Part shown: positions 1 through 10,180 of the stretch, piece after piece
How the letters are laid out: each line of letters begins with the position of its first letter
Numbering within the stretch: the stretch's first letter is position 1
DNA from: Phycisphaerae bacterium
Lineage (GTDB): Bacteria; Planctomycetota; Phycisphaerae; Sedimentisphaerales; Anaerohalosphaeraceae
Length of the DNA stretch: 64,000 nt
Reading direction: 5' to 3'
Assembly: GCA_014859965.1 (NCBI GenBank)
Contig: JACZKQ010000089.1
Coordinates: 179,627-243,626 of the forward strand
Notes under the pieces: generated by a model
What the model was told of the DNA's origin: nothing
The model's database searches: none
What the model saw: the letters and a program-made list of their open reading frames with translations, nothing else
Position numbers and translations under genes: made by a program

Positions 1-215
1 CGTCAATGCATACGGCTTGTATCCGGGACCGTTTCAGAGCCTTTTGCCAATCCACTGCGGCAATTCCTCCGTTCGAGTGCGTACATGCAGCCGCCCGATA
101 AATTGCCTTGAGGCGCTTAGATTGTGCCGAAAGTTTGCTTGCGTCCGGTCGGTGAACGCCGGGCAATGCCGTACGTATTTCTATTTGAAGACTGTTTATT
201 TGGAGGGATAGTAAA
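1..215. other. Window-edge region, no gene seen
   Basis: A 64-codon open frame at 17-211 on the plus strand has no recognisable content and no ribosome binding site, so I do not call it. The last 20 bases hold the GGAGG ribosome binding site of the DUF378 gene. Nothing else is evident. Confidence 0.5.
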
Positions 216-449
216 ATGTCCAGGTTAAGCGGATTCGGTTGGTTTTGTCTGATACTTATGATGATTGGGGGGATCAATTGGGGGCTCATCGGGTTCTTCA
301 ACTATAACGTTGTTGCTGCACTGTTCGGCGCGGGTCTGGAGCGTTTGATCTACGTGCTTGTGGGACTTGCGACACTATGGATCATCGGCGAAGCGGCCTA
401 TAGAAGCAGCGAAAGACATGGCGAGATGGGCAGGGCTCACCCCGTGTAA
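216..449 (+). CDS. DUF378 family small membrane protein
   Basis: This 77-residue protein looks like the DUF378 (YuzA-like) family of small integral membrane proteins of unknown function. Two hydrophobic helices are visible, roughly residues 6-33 and 42-61, with the family-typical G-G-I-N-W-G-L motif near residue 18. The C-terminus is short and polar. The start is supported by GGAGG nine bases upstream. The gene stands alone on the plus strand, convergent with the TlpA gene, and a strong hairpin follows its stop. Family assignment is by pattern recognition; no function can be inferred from context. Confidence 0.85.
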   Translation: MSRLSGFGWFCLILMMIGGINWGLIGFFNYNVVAALFGAGLERLIYVLVGLATLWIIGEAAYRSSERHGEMGRAHPV

Positions 450-492
450 AAAGCCGCCAACAATATCACCCGCCCGAAACAGCAAAGTACAC

Positions 493-513
493 GGGCGCCT
501 TCAAAAGGCGCCC
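493..513 (+). terminator. Hairpin terminator after the DUF378 gene
   Basis: A perfect 9-bp stem (GGGCGCCTT / AAGGCGCCC, 3-nt loop) is followed on the plus strand by CTCTTTAATTT. It sits 44 bases after the DUF378 stop and overlaps the last codons of the opposing TlpA gene. The U-rich tail is broken, so efficiency is uncertain. Confidence 0.6.
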
Positions 514-1160
514 TCTTTAATTTCAAGAGGCTCACCGTTTGCATTCACAATCGCCAGGCTTTCCTCGAATGATATCAAGCCGACGGCGACGAGCTTAATC
601 TTTCCCTCGGCGTCAATGAAAAATGTCGTCGGTATGCCCTGAACGCCTGCAAACGGCTGGGGCAGGTCCGAGCTGATCGTTGCGACCGTGTAGTTCATCT
701 CGTTTTCCTTGACAAACGACTGCAACTCGTCCGCCGGCTCGTTCGAGACCGCCAGAATCGCAAGTTCGTCCTGCCCAACTGCGTCACGCAGTGCGATCAG
801 ATGCGGAATTTCGGTCCTGCAGGCGGGGCACCACGTGGCCCAGAAGACCACCATGACCTCTCTGCCGCGGTAGTCGCTGAGCTTGTGCTCTTTGCCGTCA
901 ATCCCCATAACGACCAGGTCGCCCGCCTCCCTGCCCATCCAGGGCCTGAAATCCAGGTCCCACGTCTTGCGGCCTGCGACCACTTTGGCGATTTCATCGT
1001 CGAGCTGCAATACAGTCTCCGCCTCCGAGCTTGCCTCGTCGGCTTGCTCCGCCTGCCCGCCGGGCATTTCGCCGCGAAACAGAGTGTAGGCGAGAACCGC
1101 CAATACACCCGCCCCGATCAAAACCCCGATCCACAATCCCGCTCTATTGTCCTGTCCCAT
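501..1160 (-). CDS. TlpA-like membrane-anchored thioredoxin
   Basis: This is a 219-residue thiol-disulfide oxidoreductase of the TlpA/ResA/redoxin type. It has an N-terminal membrane anchor (about residues 9-27), a linker of about 50 residues, then a thioredoxin fold with the active site W-C-P-A-C at C111 and C114. A P-T-T cis-proline segment lies about 65 residues later. It should face the periplasm. The gene starts 18 bases after the DsbD gene stop on the same strand, so DsbD probably supplies its reducing power. Likely roles are reduction of apocytochromes or repair of oxidised exported proteins. The exact substrate cannot be told from sequence. Confidence 0.88.
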   Translation of the reverse strand: MGQDNRAGLWIGVLIGAGVLAVLAYTLFRGEMPGGQAEQADEASSEAETVLQLDDEIAKVVAGRKTWDLDFRPWMGREAGDLVVMGIDGKEHKLSDYRGREVMVVFWATWCPACRTEIPHLIALRDAVGQDELAILAVSNEPADELQSFVKENEMNYTVATISSDLPQPFAGVQGIPTTFFIDAEGKIKLVAVGLISFEESLAIVNANGEPLEIKEGAF

Positions 1161-1178
1161 TGTCGCCTACCTTTCCGT

Positions 1179-2999
1179 CTATTTTCGTTCGCTCTCTTTG
1201 GCGTCGGGCAACTGCTCCAGCGCTTCCTTCAGCGGCTCGCCGATGCGTACACCATGCAGTCGAACCGGCTCCTCCCCGTCCGGCAGCAGCAGGATCGTTA
1301 CCGGGACTCCCGGCTCGTGATAAACGTTCTTCAGATCGACCGCGGCTGGATAATCCCGCAGGGTCGTATCCGCCCGAACAGCCAAGACACCCTTCTGTTT
1401 CAACAGGTCCGCAATATCCTGTCGTTCATAAACCGTCTTCTCCACCACCTTGCAGGTCAGGCACCAGTCCGCCATGAACTCCAGCAGGGCGGGCCGCCCC
1501 TCAGAAACCGCCCTTTCGATCCGGGCCGCATCGTACGCGTGCCAGTCAATTGCTTTCTGTTCGGGACGAAACAATCCGACACCTGCCGCCAAAGCAATTC
1601 CGAAGGCGGCGCTCCTCACGAACCACTTCTTCAGCGGCGGCGTTTCATAGCTCACCCACGCGCCCCACATCCAGATGCTGAATGCGACCACAACTGCGAA
1701 ATAGAGTGTGGCGACCTTTTGAGCGTCCGGCAGGCCCGACAGCAGTTTGACTGCAATCACCAGCAATACAAAACCCAGCCCCTGTTTGAGCAGTTCCATC
1801 CACCGGCCGGGCTTCGGGATCGCCTGCAAAAGTCCGGGCATGGCGGTCAGCACCAGGTAAGGCGCCGCCATACCGACGCCAATCAGCAGAATCGCCGCCG
1901 TACTGAGCGCCAGCGGCTGAGTCTGTGCCCAGGCGAACGCCGCGGTCAGAATGGCGAAGCTGCACGGCGTCGCCAGCAGCGCAGCGAGGAACCCCATTGC
2001 GACCGAGCCGGCAAAGCCCTTGCCCCCCTGGGCCCGGCCGGTGATGGAGGATGGCACGCCGATGCCGAACAGTCCGAACATGAACAGGCCCAGAACCACC
2101 ATCAGTATCACCATGCCGATGAGAAAGACGGGATTGCGGAAATGGTCGCCCCACTGGAAAACCGTGCCGAAACTCACCCGCAGCACGATGTTCGCAGCGG
2201 CAATCGCCACGAAAAACAATACAATGCCAGCGCAGAATGCAAGGCCCAGCACCACGCTGCGTGCGCGGCTATGGCGCGACTGCTCCAGCAGCCGCATTAC
2301 AATGATCGGCAGTACCGGCCAGACACAGGGCATCAGGTTTAAAATCAGGCCCGCAAGCAACGCAAGCGGCAGCGCCACCCATGCCGCCAGCGACTGTTGC
2401 GAATCGATCGTCTGCGAGGTTTTCAGGCCTCCCGCCCCCTCCCGGGGCAACTGAAAAGCGGGCGAGTCCATGGGCGCACCCGGCGACACAGGAACCTGCA
2501 CCCGCAGCTTTTCGAAAGCGGGCCGCATGCACAGGCTTTCAGAGCAAATCGCACCATCGATACCTATCACAATCTGCGCCGAATCCGCAGCGTATGCATC
2601 GACCGTAAACGGCTGATAGACAACGAATTCGCCCCCGTAAGCCTGCAACCGCTGTCCGGAAGACTCATCGAAGTACGGCGTCGACGGCGGAAAAACCGGT
2701 TCGCCAAATGTTATGCCCTCGCCTTGTGGTTTTATCTTGAGATCCATGCCCCCCGGAGCGGTCGCGGGATCCGCGTAGAAATGCCACGGATCCTTTAACT
2801 TGAATTTCAGGGCAATCGCCGACTCGGCCGCGGGGCGCACCACATCATGCTGCGGCGTGCCGTCGATGGTGACAATATCCTGGTATGCCACGCGATCCTG
2901 CGGCCCTCCCTCCGCCTGGCCCAATGCCGTCGCAGCCGATCCGGTCAGCAGCAGAATTGTCGTTATCAAGATATAAGGAGCCGTATTTTTTGCCATCAT
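1179..2999 (-). CDS. dsbD: Thiol:disulfide interchange protein DsbD
   Basis: At 606 residues this is a full-length DsbD, which carries electrons from cytoplasmic thioredoxin to periplasmic thiol proteins. A signal peptide (residues 1-27) precedes an N-terminal DsbD-alpha-like domain with the pair C152/C157. The central DsbD/CcdA-like region has about eight membrane helices and its redox cysteines in N-L-M-P-C (C225) and A-T-P-C-S. The C-terminal thioredoxin domain carries W-C-L-T-C (C513/C516). All three cysteine pairs are present, so it should be functional. It is probably co-transcribed with the downstream TlpA gene, its likely electron acceptor. Confidence 0.93.
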   Translation of the reverse strand: MMAKNTAPYILITTILLLTGSAATALGQAEGGPQDRVAYQDIVTIDGTPQHDVVRPAAESAIALKFKLKDPWHFYADPATAPGGMDLKIKPQGEGITFGEPVFPPSTPYFDESSGQRLQAYGGEFVVYQPFTVDAYAADSAQIVIGIDGAICSESLCMRPAFEKLRVQVPVSPGAPMDSPAFQLPREGAGGLKTSQTIDSQQSLAAWVALPLALLAGLILNLMPCVWPVLPIIVMRLLEQSRHSRARSVVLGLAFCAGIVLFFVAIAAANIVLRVSFGTVFQWGDHFRNPVFLIGMVILMVVLGLFMFGLFGIGVPSSITGRAQGGKGFAGSVAMGFLAALLATPCSFAILTAAFAWAQTQPLALSTAAILLIGVGMAAPYLVLTAMPGLLQAIPKPGRWMELLKQGLGFVLLVIAVKLLSGLPDAQKVATLYFAVVVAFSIWMWGAWVSYETPPLKKWFVRSAAFGIALAAGVGLFRPEQKAIDWHAYDAARIERAVSEGRPALLEFMADWCLTCKVVEKTVYERQDIADLLKQKGVLAVRADTTLRDYPAAVDLKNVYHEPGVPVTILLLPDGEEPVRLHGVRIGEPLKEALEQLPDAKESERK

Positions 3000-3129
3000 T
3001 CTCTCGCAAACGATCAGAGTTCAAATCCGCCACAAGGACAGGCCGATAGTCCGATGTGCAGTTGCGTTTGTATACGTGCCATGACCCGAATCCGTTCCGG
3101 TAATTTGCGAAAACAGAAATGAGCCTTTG

Positions 3130-4674
3130 TCAGCTTTGGGACAGGGGCCGCCACTTTCGGCCGTCGCCCTCAATCAGTGCATCGGCCTGAGGAAAACTTT
3201 CTGCGCCGGCCGGGTACTCGAACGGAATAAGGGTCCCTGCTGCGAAATTGTCCAGCACCGGCTGAATCAATGCCCACGCAACCTGCACGTCGTCCTGCCT
3301 GGTGAAAAGGGTCTGATCACCCACCATACAGTCCAGGAGCAACCGCTCGTAGGCCTCCGGTGCGTCCGTTCCAAAAACGTCAGCGTAGTTAAAGTTCAGC
3401 GTCAACGTGCTCATGCACGTCTTCGAACCGGGCCGTTTCGCCTGAAAACTCAGGTTGATCCCCTCGTTCGGCTGAATCTTAAGCACCAGTACATTGGCAG
3501 GCATATCGTCGAGCCCGATCCCGGCGAACATCGAGTGGGGCACCGTTTTGAACACAATAGCGATATCCGTAACGCGTTTTGCCAACCGCTTTCCGGTCCG
3601 TAGATAAAAGGGTATGCCTTTCCATCGCCAGTTGTCCACAAACACCCGTGCGGCCGCGTAGGTCTCCGTCATGGACTCGGCAGGGATATTCTCCTCCTCG
3701 CGGTAGCCGCACACCGGTCCGCCGTCCACATCGCCGGCGGCATACTGCCCCGTAACGATTCTCCGGTCATAAGGCTTCACCTCCAGCGGGCGTACGGACT
3801 TGAGCAGTTTGACCTTTTCATCACGGATCGCATCGGCATCGAACGATGCAGGCGGCTCCATGGCGACCAGCGACAGCATGCCCAGCATGTGATTTTGGAA
3901 CATGTCGCGAAGTGCGCCGGACTTGTCGTAGTAGCCGGCACGATGCTCCACGCCCAGCGACTCGGCAATGGTGATCTGCACGTGGTCGACATAATTGCGA
4001 TTCCAGATCGGCTCAAAAATGGCGTTGGCGAACCGAAACATGAGAATATTCTGAACCGTTTCCTTGCCCAGGTAATGATCGATCCGGTATATCTGCCGCT
4101 CTTCGAAATATTGTTGGATCTGATCGTTCAGGGCAATGGCGCTTTTCAAGTCGCGTCCAAATGGCTTTTCGATAACAAGCCGGGCCCGCTCCTCACATTC
4201 GGGCATGCCTCGACAGGACAACTTGGCCTTGCCCAACTGCTCGGCGATGGCACCATAGAGACCCGGCGGCACAGCAAGATAAAAGATGTGACAGCCGCCG
4301 GTGGCGTGCAGGCAATCCAGCCGGGCGAGTCGATCGCCGATGGTTTCGTAAAACGCCGGATCGTCATAGGATCCGCTCACAAAATAGAACTTATCGAGAA
4401 AGGCCGAGGTCTTTTCTGGCGGAATGCCCTTATCGGAGATGGATTCGGCGGCGATTTTGCGAAATTCGTCATCGGATAATTCAGTTCGCCCGCATCCGAC
4501 AAAATAAAACTCCTCGGCGAGAAGCTGCCGCTTCTGCAGTTCGAACAAACTGGCCAGCAGCTTTCGGCGCGTCAGATCGCCCGAGGCGCCGAATACGACC
4601 ATGCCGCAGGGGCGCCCCGGCGTCTCACCGCACAACAGTTCCTGTCTACTGATCGACGGCTGAATCTCCGGCAT
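3130..4674 (-). CDS. zwf: Glucose-6-phosphate 1-dehydrogenase
   Basis: Oxidises glucose 6-phosphate to 6-phosphogluconolactone with NAD(P)+, the entry step of the oxidative pentose phosphate pathway. The 514-residue protein has the N-terminal nucleotide-binding motif G-A-S-G-D-L-T near residue 30 and the substrate-binding motif R-I-D-H-Y-L-G-K-E near residue 200. Length is normal for the family. The start overlaps the end of the DUF255 gene by 29 bases, with AAGGAG just upstream, so the two are probably translationally coupled. No other pentose phosphate gene is nearby. NADPH from this enzyme could feed the thiol and azoreductase functions encoded beside it. Confidence 0.96.
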   Translation of the reverse strand: MPEIQPSISRQELLCGETPGRPCGMVVFGASGDLTRRKLLASLFELQKRQLLAEEFYFVGCGRTELSDDEFRKIAAESISDKGIPPEKTSAFLDKFYFVSGSYDDPAFYETIGDRLARLDCLHATGGCHIFYLAVPPGLYGAIAEQLGKAKLSCRGMPECEERARLVIEKPFGRDLKSAIALNDQIQQYFEERQIYRIDHYLGKETVQNILMFRFANAIFEPIWNRNYVDHVQITIAESLGVEHRAGYYDKSGALRDMFQNHMLGMLSLVAMEPPASFDADAIRDEKVKLLKSVRPLEVKPYDRRIVTGQYAAGDVDGGPVCGYREEENIPAESMTETYAAARVFVDNWRWKGIPFYLRTGKRLAKRVTDIAIVFKTVPHSMFAGIGLDDMPANVLVLKIQPNEGINLSFQAKRPGSKTCMSTLTLNFNYADVFGTDAPEAYERLLLDCMVGDQTLFTRQDDVQVAWALIQPVLDNFAAGTLIPFEYPAGAESFPQADALIEGDGRKWRPLSQS

Positions 4675-6778
4675 TCTTTGTCTCCTTGAGGGGTTCTTCG
4701 ACGCTTTTCAATGTTTGCTTTAGCTCAGCGAGCCCTATTATCGGTCGCCGACAGGCATAATTCTCACACAAGTAAGCGGCCGGCCGGCCTTCAACCGCCT
4801 TCTGGTTCTCCAGAAAAGGGGCGATCCGTTCGATTTCGGCGGCGGCCGGGCCCTCGGGGTGAAACAGCCGAATCGTCGCCGGCACATACGTCCGCCCGAT
4901 GAGCCGCAGCATCTCGCTTGTCTCCTCGGCGTTCGGGTCGCCGGCAATGACAATCTCGCGGCGAGGCCCAAAATAGTAATCCAGCGCGACAAGCATGTCC
5001 GTTAATGCCGCCGGAAAAGCGGTCAGGCGTCCGGAGAACGCCTTCAGCGTCTTTTCGCCGGCTTCACCCAGACGGTCCTCGGTCGTAATCTGTGACAGTC
5101 GCAACAAGACCTCGGCGGCTATCGAATTGCCCCCGGGCACCGCGCCGTCGTATGCAGACTTCGTCCGTACAACGAGCGCCTCGGCGTCCTGACCTGTCAG
5201 GTAAAAGCCCCCCTCGCCATCGTCGAACAAATCGAGCATCGCCTCGGCAAGAGACCTCGCCTCGGCAAGCCACTTTGGATCAAAGTCTGCCTCGTACAAA
5301 TCGAGCAGAGCCTTGATCATGAACGCGTAGTCGTCCAGGAAAGCGAGTCCCACGGGCTGCCCTTTGGCATAGAGCCGCCGAAGTCGCCCCTTTGTCCGCA
5401 GGGTCGACAGCACAAACTGCGCACTTCGCTCGGCGGCATGGGTATACCTGTCATCTGCCAGCGTGCGTCCACCCATCGCCAGAGCGCCGATCATGAGGCC
5501 GTTCCATCCGGCGATGACCTTCTCGTCCCGATGCGGCCGGGGGCGCTTGCTCCGGACCTGCAGAAGCGTCTGTCGCGCCGAGTGCAGCAGTTCTTCCGTC
5601 CCGGCAGCGGTCAGACCATGCTTTTCGGCGACCTCTTCGAGCGACATCTTCATACTCAGGATCGTCTTGCCCTCTTCGCAATTTCCACCTTCGGTCACGC
5701 CGTAGAAATCCATAAACGGTTTTGCCTGTTCGGCGGGCAGCAGCCGCGTGATTTCGTCAGGCGTCCACAGATAAAACGTACCCTCGCGGCCTTCGCTGTC
5801 GGCATCTTCGGCACTGTAGAAGCCGCCGGCGGCATCGGTCATTTCGCCAAGTACGTAGTCCATGGTCCGGCGCGCCACCTGCGCATACGCATCTCGACCG
5901 GTGATCTGAAAGGCTTCCAGATACGCCCGAGTGAGCAGCGCCTGATCATAGAGCATCTTCTCAAAATGTGGAACGAGCCATGAGGCATCGACCGAATAGC
6001 GGTGGAAGCCGCCGCCGAGATGGTCATGAATACCCCCGCCGGCCATGGCGTCAAGCGTCGTCGTGACCATCTGAAGAGTTTTTCGGTTCCCGGTGCGGCC
6101 GTAGCGGGTCATCAGGAACGACAGGTTGCCGGCCTGGGGAAACTTCGGCGCTTCCGAGAAGCCGCCGTGGACACTGTCGAAGGCTCGTTCGAAATATTTT
6201 TCGGCCTTGCTGAAAACTTCCGCTGAAAGCGGCTGCGGGTCCTGCGAGTCGTCAAGGCCGGCAAGCGCCCGTGTCATCTCACCGGCGGATTTGAGCAGTT
6301 CCTCCCGGCGATTTTTCCATGCGTCGGCAATCGCACGCAGGATTCTTGCGAAGCCGGGCCTGCCCATGCGGTCGTCCGGCGGATAATAGGTGCCGCCGTA
6401 AAAAGGCTTGGCGTCAGGCGTCAGGAAAATCGAAAGGGGCCAGCCTCCGCTGCCCGTCATCATCTGCACTGCATTCATATACACGTCGTCCACGTCCGGA
6501 CGCTGCTCGCGGTCGACCTTGATCGCGACGAAGTGCTCATTCAAAATATCGGCAATCCGCTCGCTCTCGAAGCTCTCGTGAGCCATGACGTGGCACCAGT
6601 GGCAGGTCGAGTAACCGATGGAAAGGAAAATCGGCCGGTCCAGTTCCTTTGCGGCCGCCAATGCCTCTTCACCCCACGGGTACCAGTCGACCGGATTGTC
6701 GGCATGCTGCAGCAGATAAGGGCTCGTTTCATCGATGAGCCGGTTCGTGCGTTTATGTTCGCTCGTTTTCGGCGACAT
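4646..6778 (-). CDS. DUF255 thioredoxin-domain protein (YyaL/SPATA20 family)
   Basis: This 710-residue cytosolic protein matches the YyaL/spermatogenesis-associated protein 20 family. An N-terminal thioredoxin-like DUF255 domain (about residues 5-165) carries the family motif C-H-W-C-H. It is followed by a long alpha/alpha-barrel region resembling N-acylglucosamine epimerases and glycosidases ([14 protein letters not shown]). The biochemical role of the family is unsettled. The open frame extends 136 codons further upstream, but that part overlaps the azoreductase gene and is low-complexity shadow. The start at 6778 is chosen for its AAAGGAGGAAG ribosome binding site. It lies between the azoreductase and zwf genes on one strand. 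Confidence 0.92.
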   Translation of the reverse strand: MSPKTSEHKRTNRLIDETSPYLLQHADNPVDWYPWGEEALAAAKELDRPIFLSIGYSTCHWCHVMAHESFESERIADILNEHFVAIKVDREQRPDVDDVYMNAVQMMTGSGGWPLSIFLTPDAKPFYGGTYYPPDDRMGRPGFARILRAIADAWKNRREELLKSAGEMTRALAGLDDSQDPQPLSAEVFSKAEKYFERAFDSVHGGFSEAPKFPQAGNLSFLMTRYGRTGNRKTLQMVTTTLDAMAGGGIHDHLGGGFHRYSVDASWLVPHFEKMLYDQALLTRAYLEAFQITGRDAYAQVARRTMDYVLGEMTDAAGGFYSAEDADSEGREGTFYLWTPDEITRLLPAEQAKPFMDFYGVTEGGNCEEGKTILSMKMSLEEVAEKHGLTAAGTEELLHSARQTLLQVRSKRPRPHRDEKVIAGWNGLMIGALAMGGRTLADDRYTHAAERSAQFVLSTLRTKGRLRRLYAKGQPVGLAFLDDYAFMIKALLDLYEADFDPKWLAEARSLAEAMLDLFDDGEGGFYLTGQDAEALVVRTKSAYDGAVPGGNSIAAEVLLRLSQITTEDRLGEAGEKTLKAFSGRLTAFPAALTDMLVALDYYFGPRREIVIAGDPNAEETSEMLRLIGRTYVPATIRLFHPEGPAAAEIERIAPFLENQKAVEGRPAAYLCENYACRRPIIGLAELKQTLKSVEEPLKETKNAGDSAVDQ

Positions 6779-6827
6779 TTTTCTTCCTCCTTTACTCTGC
6801 TCCCGTGACAGCAACGCCGGGGCGGGA

Positions 6828-7460
6828 CTAAAAGGCCGGCGCCAGTTGTCTCGCCCGGTCGATGCCCTGCTCAAGAACCTGCTTTGCCGTTGCCTCTCCG
6901 CCTTGAAGCGTTGGCTCAACCACGACGGGCCTGATATCGGTGAAACCCATAAAAGGGAAGATGACTTCAATGTACTTCTTTTGATAATCGAGGGCGTCCG
7001 AGCCGGTTCCCTCGCCATATGCGCCGCCACGGGCATAAGCGACGAACAGCGGACGGCCCGTGATGAGTCCCTTATAACCCTCCTCAGGGCTGTAGGTAAA
7101 CGCATACCCGGGCTGAACCAATATGTCGATATACTGCTTAAGGCGATACGAGATGCCGAAATTCCACATGGGCACCGCAAGCACATACTTATCCGCCGAT
7201 TTGAAATGCTCGATCAACTCCTCGACGCGCCTCCAGGCCTTCAGCTCGGCGTCCGTATGTTCCTTGCCGTGCATGATAGTATACTTGGCCTGCACTGTCA
7301 GCCCATCAAACGACGGCAGGTCGGCCTCGAAGAGATCGAACACTTCGATTTCGTCGTCGGGGTGATGTTTTTTGTATTCGGCAATGAAGGCGTCCGCAAC
7401 CGCAATGGACTTGGACCGACCGCCTCGCGGCGAGGCTTTAATGTAGAGTACTCTGCTCAT
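6828..7460 (-). CDS. azoR: FMN-dependent NADH-azoreductase / quinone reductase
   Basis: A 210-residue flavodoxin-fold oxidoreductase of the AzoR/AcpD family, which uses FMN and NAD(P)H to reduce azo bonds and quinones in two-electron steps. The N-terminus has the FMN phosphate loop motif ([12 protein letters not shown]). The central P-M-W-N-F-G-I-S motif that contacts the flavin ring is intact. The start at 7460 is preferred over one 13 codons upstream because GAGGAG lies at the right distance. It leads a same-strand run with the DUF255 and zwf genes, suggesting a redox-housekeeping operon. Confidence 0.94.
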   Translation of the reverse strand: MSRVLYIKASPRGGRSKSIAVADAFIAEYKKHHPDDEIEVFDLFEADLPSFDGLTVQAKYTIMHGKEHTDAELKAWRRVEELIEHFKSADKYVLAVPMWNFGISYRLKQYIDILVQPGYAFTYSPEEGYKGLITGRPLFVAYARGGAYGEGTGSDALDYQKKYIEVIFPFMGFTDIRPVVVEPTLQGGEATAKQVLEQGIDRARQLAPAF

Positions 7461-8071
7461 GATTTCTCCTCTCTGAATGGGCGTTTGCCCGTCCTGCATT
7501 TTTTCCGCAACAACTCTGTGTTTCGATTATTACCTTGGCACTTTGCGCCTCCTGGCCCCTCTTGTCGACCTTCTGCGACATTATCGTGACCGTTATGACG
7601 CGCCGCGCTGGTTCATCAGCTCAACATCTTCCATTCAGGGAATGTCGGCGAATCGGCCTGTCCGCATGAAGTACTCCCTGCGGAGAAAGATCGGCTGATC
7701 GCCGAATGGTACTCGACAAAGCCTGTGGAAGTTGGAAATCGCGGCGATCCATTGTATGGACGCCCTACGGCTGTCGATTCCGAGGTTGAAGGCGCCGCCT
7801 ACCGCCGTCTCCACGAATCCTGTTAATGCTGCTGCCGGCCGGATATCCGTCTGTGACGATAATCTGCGCCCGATCACCGCCCTCGGTCGCGCACATGCTC
7901 AATCAGGCCGTTTATAGCGTCCCCTTCATTCAAAGCGGGCACGACAACTGAAAGCGACATTCCATGATCGCTGCCCGCCGAACAGCCGTCGCCGCTGCGC
8001 CTGTCTGCCGTCGCATTTCCTGCTTCCTGCCCGGTACGCCCGCGGCGGCAGGTCCGCGGCGCGCCGCCTCG
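7461..8071. other. Gene-poor region between the azoreductase and ferritin groups
   Basis: About 610 bases hold no gene I can support. The right part must include 3' sequence of the ferritin-like gene, and the left part the promoter of the azoreductase operon. A plus-strand open frame of about 75 codons ending near 7826 has protein-like composition. It begins after a stop at 7596-7598 and has no ATG or ribosome binding site. It could be a gene relic or chance. Confidence 0.4.
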
Positions 8072-8572
8072 TTACGCCGAAGCGGTCAGTTCCCTGAGCT
8101 TGTTCGTCAAGGTCGCGATATGGCTGAGTTCTTCGGCGATAATTTTTTCGACCTTTTCAAGACTTGCGGCGCTGGTCACAAGCGATTTCAATCCGGAATA
8201 GAACACGACCGAGTCCTTTTCGGCCTTGATCGCGATACGGACGATCTCTTCGATATCCTCTTGACCGGTAAGCTCCAGGGTCGGGCTTTTCTTGCCTTCG
8301 CTGCCGTGACTGTCCGCCATCGCGTCGAGGTAAAGAGCGGCCTCATTGTCCGGATCATAGGTCATCGCTTCGCGCTCGGCGGGCGTGAGGGATTTGCGCA
8401 TTTCCGCGAAGGTCGCCAGGTGACTATCCTCCATAGCCGCCATCTTGCGGAGGTACTGCTTCGTTTCCGCGTCGGTGGCGTTGTCGGCGGCTTTGCGGTA
8501 GAACTTTGCGCCGTTGCGTTCGATTTCCTCGGCCATTTCAAAAATTTCATCTGCGCTGAACTCAATACTCAT
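8072..8572 (-). CDS. Rubrerythrin-type ferritin-like diiron protein without rubredoxin domain
   Basis: A 166-residue four-helix ferritin-like protein related to the erythrin domain of rubrerythrin. Two E-x-x-H-type helices are visible: E-R-N-G-A-K-F-Y with M-E-D-S-H in the first half, and K-D-S-V-V-F-Y with E-E-L-S-H in the second. These should form a diiron site. There is no C-terminal rubredoxin domain, so electrons must come from another protein. It shares one base with the ferritin start and lies in a minus-strand group with ferritin and superoxide reductase, pointing to iron handling and peroxide defence. Confidence 0.85.
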   Translation of the reverse strand: MSIEFSADEIFEMAEEIERNGAKFYRKAADNATDAETKQYLRKMAAMEDSHLATFAEMRKSLTPAEREAMTYDPDNEAALYLDAMADSHGSEGKKSPTLELTGQEDIEEIVRIAIKAEKDSVVFYSGLKSLVTSAASLEKVEKIIAEELSHIATLTNKLRELTASA

Positions 8573-9090
8573 TATGCTGCTCCTTCCGCAGCCGGCGGCG
8601 TAAAGATGCGCTGGCCGAGTTCACGGTCCAGCAAGAACAACGCCTGCGGGCTGCCTTCAATCATTTTCAACTGGCCCAGAATCTTGCTGGCAGAGTCTTC
8701 CTCTTCAACCTGTTCGTTGACGAACCACTGGAGAAAAATCTCTGTCGCGTTGTCTTTCTGATCGCGCGCCAGATAGACCAGGTCATTGATGAGGCCTGTC
8801 ACCTTCTGCTCGTGCTCGAGTGTTGCTTTAAGGACGTCAACCGGCGACTTCCACGTCGACGCGGGCGCCTCGATAGCTGACAACACGATCTTGCCGCCCC
8901 GCTCCAGTATGAAATCATAGATTTTCATAGCATGAAACTGTTCTTCCTGGGCCTGGACGCGCATCCAGTTGGCAAACCCCGGCAGGTCGCCCTGCTCGAA
9001 ATGCGCCGCCATCGCCAAATACAGGTAGGCCGAATACAACTCGGCGTTGATTTGCCCGTTGAGGGCCTTTTCCACTTTGTCAGTTAACAT
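8572..9090 (-). CDS. ftnA: Non-haem ferritin
   Basis: A 172-residue bacterial ferritin that should form a 24-subunit cage, oxidise Fe(II) and store ferric mineral. The first helix holds [13 protein letters not shown], with the ferroxidase glutamate. The second holds [11 protein letters not shown], with the E-x-x-H pair. Later helices carry the third-site glutamates (N-E-Q-V-E-E-E-D). Length is typical. The stop touches the start of the downstream ferritin-like gene and the superoxide reductase stop lies three bases before this start, so the three are tightly co-transcribed. Confidence 0.94.
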   Translation of the reverse strand: MLTDKVEKALNGQINAELYSAYLYLAMAAHFEQGDLPGFANWMRVQAQEEQFHAMKIYDFILERGGKIVLSAIEAPASTWKSPVDVLKATLEHEQKVTGLINDLVYLARDQKDNATEIFLQWFVNEQVEEEDSASKILGQLKMIEGSPQALFLLDRELGQRIFTPPAAEGAA

Positions 9091-9093
9091 GGG

Positions 9094-9471
9094 CTATTGT
9101 CCTTTCCATAAGCCGTGAAGGTTGCAAAACTCGCGTGCGCTGACGGATTCGGCCTGGATTAGAAAGACCGCCTCCGCTGCCTGGCCCGGTTCGAGAAAGC
9201 GCCTGTACGCCACACCGTCGGCCAGCAATTCAATCCATTCAATGGAATGCTCCGGCTGCATCGGGTGCGGCACCGAGCCGACCGTAACCTTGTAGCCGCC
9301 TTCGACCTTCTCAACAACAGGCACGTGCTTCTCTTTGGCCGCGTCGGTGGAATTTTCCGCCAGGCGCTTCATCGGCTCGCCGCAGCACACCATCTGTCCG
9401 GCGCCTCCGTGCAGCACCTCGGCGACGATTCCACACTGCATACACTTGTAAATCTCAAGTCTGTTTGCCAT
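9094..9471 (-). CDS. dfx: Desulfoferrodoxin (superoxide reductase)
   Basis: A 125-residue two-domain superoxide reductase, which reduces superoxide to hydrogen peroxide without making O2 and is typical of anaerobes. The N-terminal desulforedoxin domain has all four iron ligands (C10, C13, C29, C30). The catalytic domain keeps its ligands: a histidine in E-K-H-V-P, two in H-P-M-x-x-E-H, and the cysteine and histidine of C-N-L-H-G-L-W. The first in-frame ATG lies 11 codons upstream. I chose 9471 because the AAAGGG site fits and the family begins there. It is the first gene of the ferritin operon; rubredoxin at 19.5 kb is a plausible donor. Confidence 0.95.
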   Translation of the reverse strand: MANRLEIYKCMQCGIVAEVLHGGAGQMVCCGEPMKRLAENSTDAAKEKHVPVVEKVEGGYKVTVGSVPHPMQPEHSIEWIELLADGVAYRRFLEPGQAAEAVFLIQAESVSAREFCNLHGLWKGQ

Positions 9472-9562
9472 CTTATCCCTTTTCTTCAATCCATCGGTTT
9501 TCAATCATTGCTGACTCAGCATAGCTCTCAGTTTCCATTAGACAAGGCATTCTGTGGAATTT

Positions 9563-10180
9563 TCAAAGCAGTTTCTTGGCTGCGGCAATCGCCGGGGCAT
9601 AGTCGGGCGCCTTTCCAATCTCGTCTACGATCTGAGCATAGACGATGTCCCCCGCTTTGTCCACTACGATAACCGCCCGAGCCAGCAGCCGAAGTTCCTT
9701 AACAAGCAGGCCGTACGCCCGGCCGAACGACGCATCGCGGTGGTCCGAGATGGTCTGCACCTTATCGATGCCGGCCGCGGCGCACCATCGCTTCTGGGCA
9801 AACGGCAGATCCATGCTCACGGTCAGGATGACGATGTCGTCCGACAGCGCGGCAGCCTCTTCATTAAACCTTCGCGTCTGGCTGTCGCATACCGGCGTGT
9901 CCAGCGAGGGCACTGAGGAGAGGATCACCACTTTGCCCTCGTAATCCGACAATGCGACCGGCGACAGATCGTTCGCCAAAGCCGAAAAATCCGGCGCCGG
10001 GTCGCCGACTTTGATCCGCGGCCCCAGCAGTGTCAGCGGGGCGCCTTTGAACGTGACCATTCCTGTTCTTTCTTCCATATCCGAATTCCTTTCGCAACCT
10101 GTTATCGATACGATTGTCAAGACTGCAGCAACACATAGCCTGTAACCTGAGGACCCATGATTGGCGCCGCGCCTCACCAT
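9563..10180 (-). CDS. tpx: Thiol peroxidase (Tpx), possibly lipid-anchored
   Basis: An atypical 2-Cys peroxiredoxin that reduces hydroperoxides with thioredoxin. The peroxidatic cysteine lies in S-L-D-T-P-V-C and the resolving cysteine in K-R-W-C about 35 residues later. The core is 171 residues if translation starts at 10078, which has a good AAAGGA site. The frame stays open to an ATG at 10180, 34 codons earlier. That extension has an arginine-containing start, an 11-residue hydrophobic stretch and the lipobox I-T-G-C, as in a lipoprotein. Ordinary Tpx proteins lack this. I annotate the long form and note that both starts may be used. It lies 91 bases upstream of the superoxide reductase gene, same strand. 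Confidence 0.85.
   Translation of the reverse strand: MVRRGANHGSSGYRLCVAAVLTIVSITGCERNSDMEERTGMVTFKGAPLTLLGPRIKVGDPAPDFSALANDLSPVALSDYEGKVVILSSVPSLDTPVCDSQTRRFNEEAAALSDDIVILTVSMDLPFAQKRWCAAAGIDKVQTISDHRDASFGRAYGLLVKELRLLARAVIVVDKAGDIVYAQIVDEIGKAPDYAPAIAAAKKLL

Noticed and set aside
801..2342. 513-codon plus-strand open frame opposite TlpA and DsbD
   Set aside because: Antisense shadow of two well-supported redox genes; His/Gln/Arg-rich with no domain.
7531..7560. TTGGCACTTTGCG resembling a sigma-54 promoter
   Set aside because: The spacing between the GG and GC elements is far too short for a -24/-12 promoter.
7599..7829. Plus-strand open frame of about 75 codons with protein-like composition
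   Set aside because: It follows a stop codon, has no ATG or ribosome binding site and matches no family I know. Possible relic, but not supportable as a gene.
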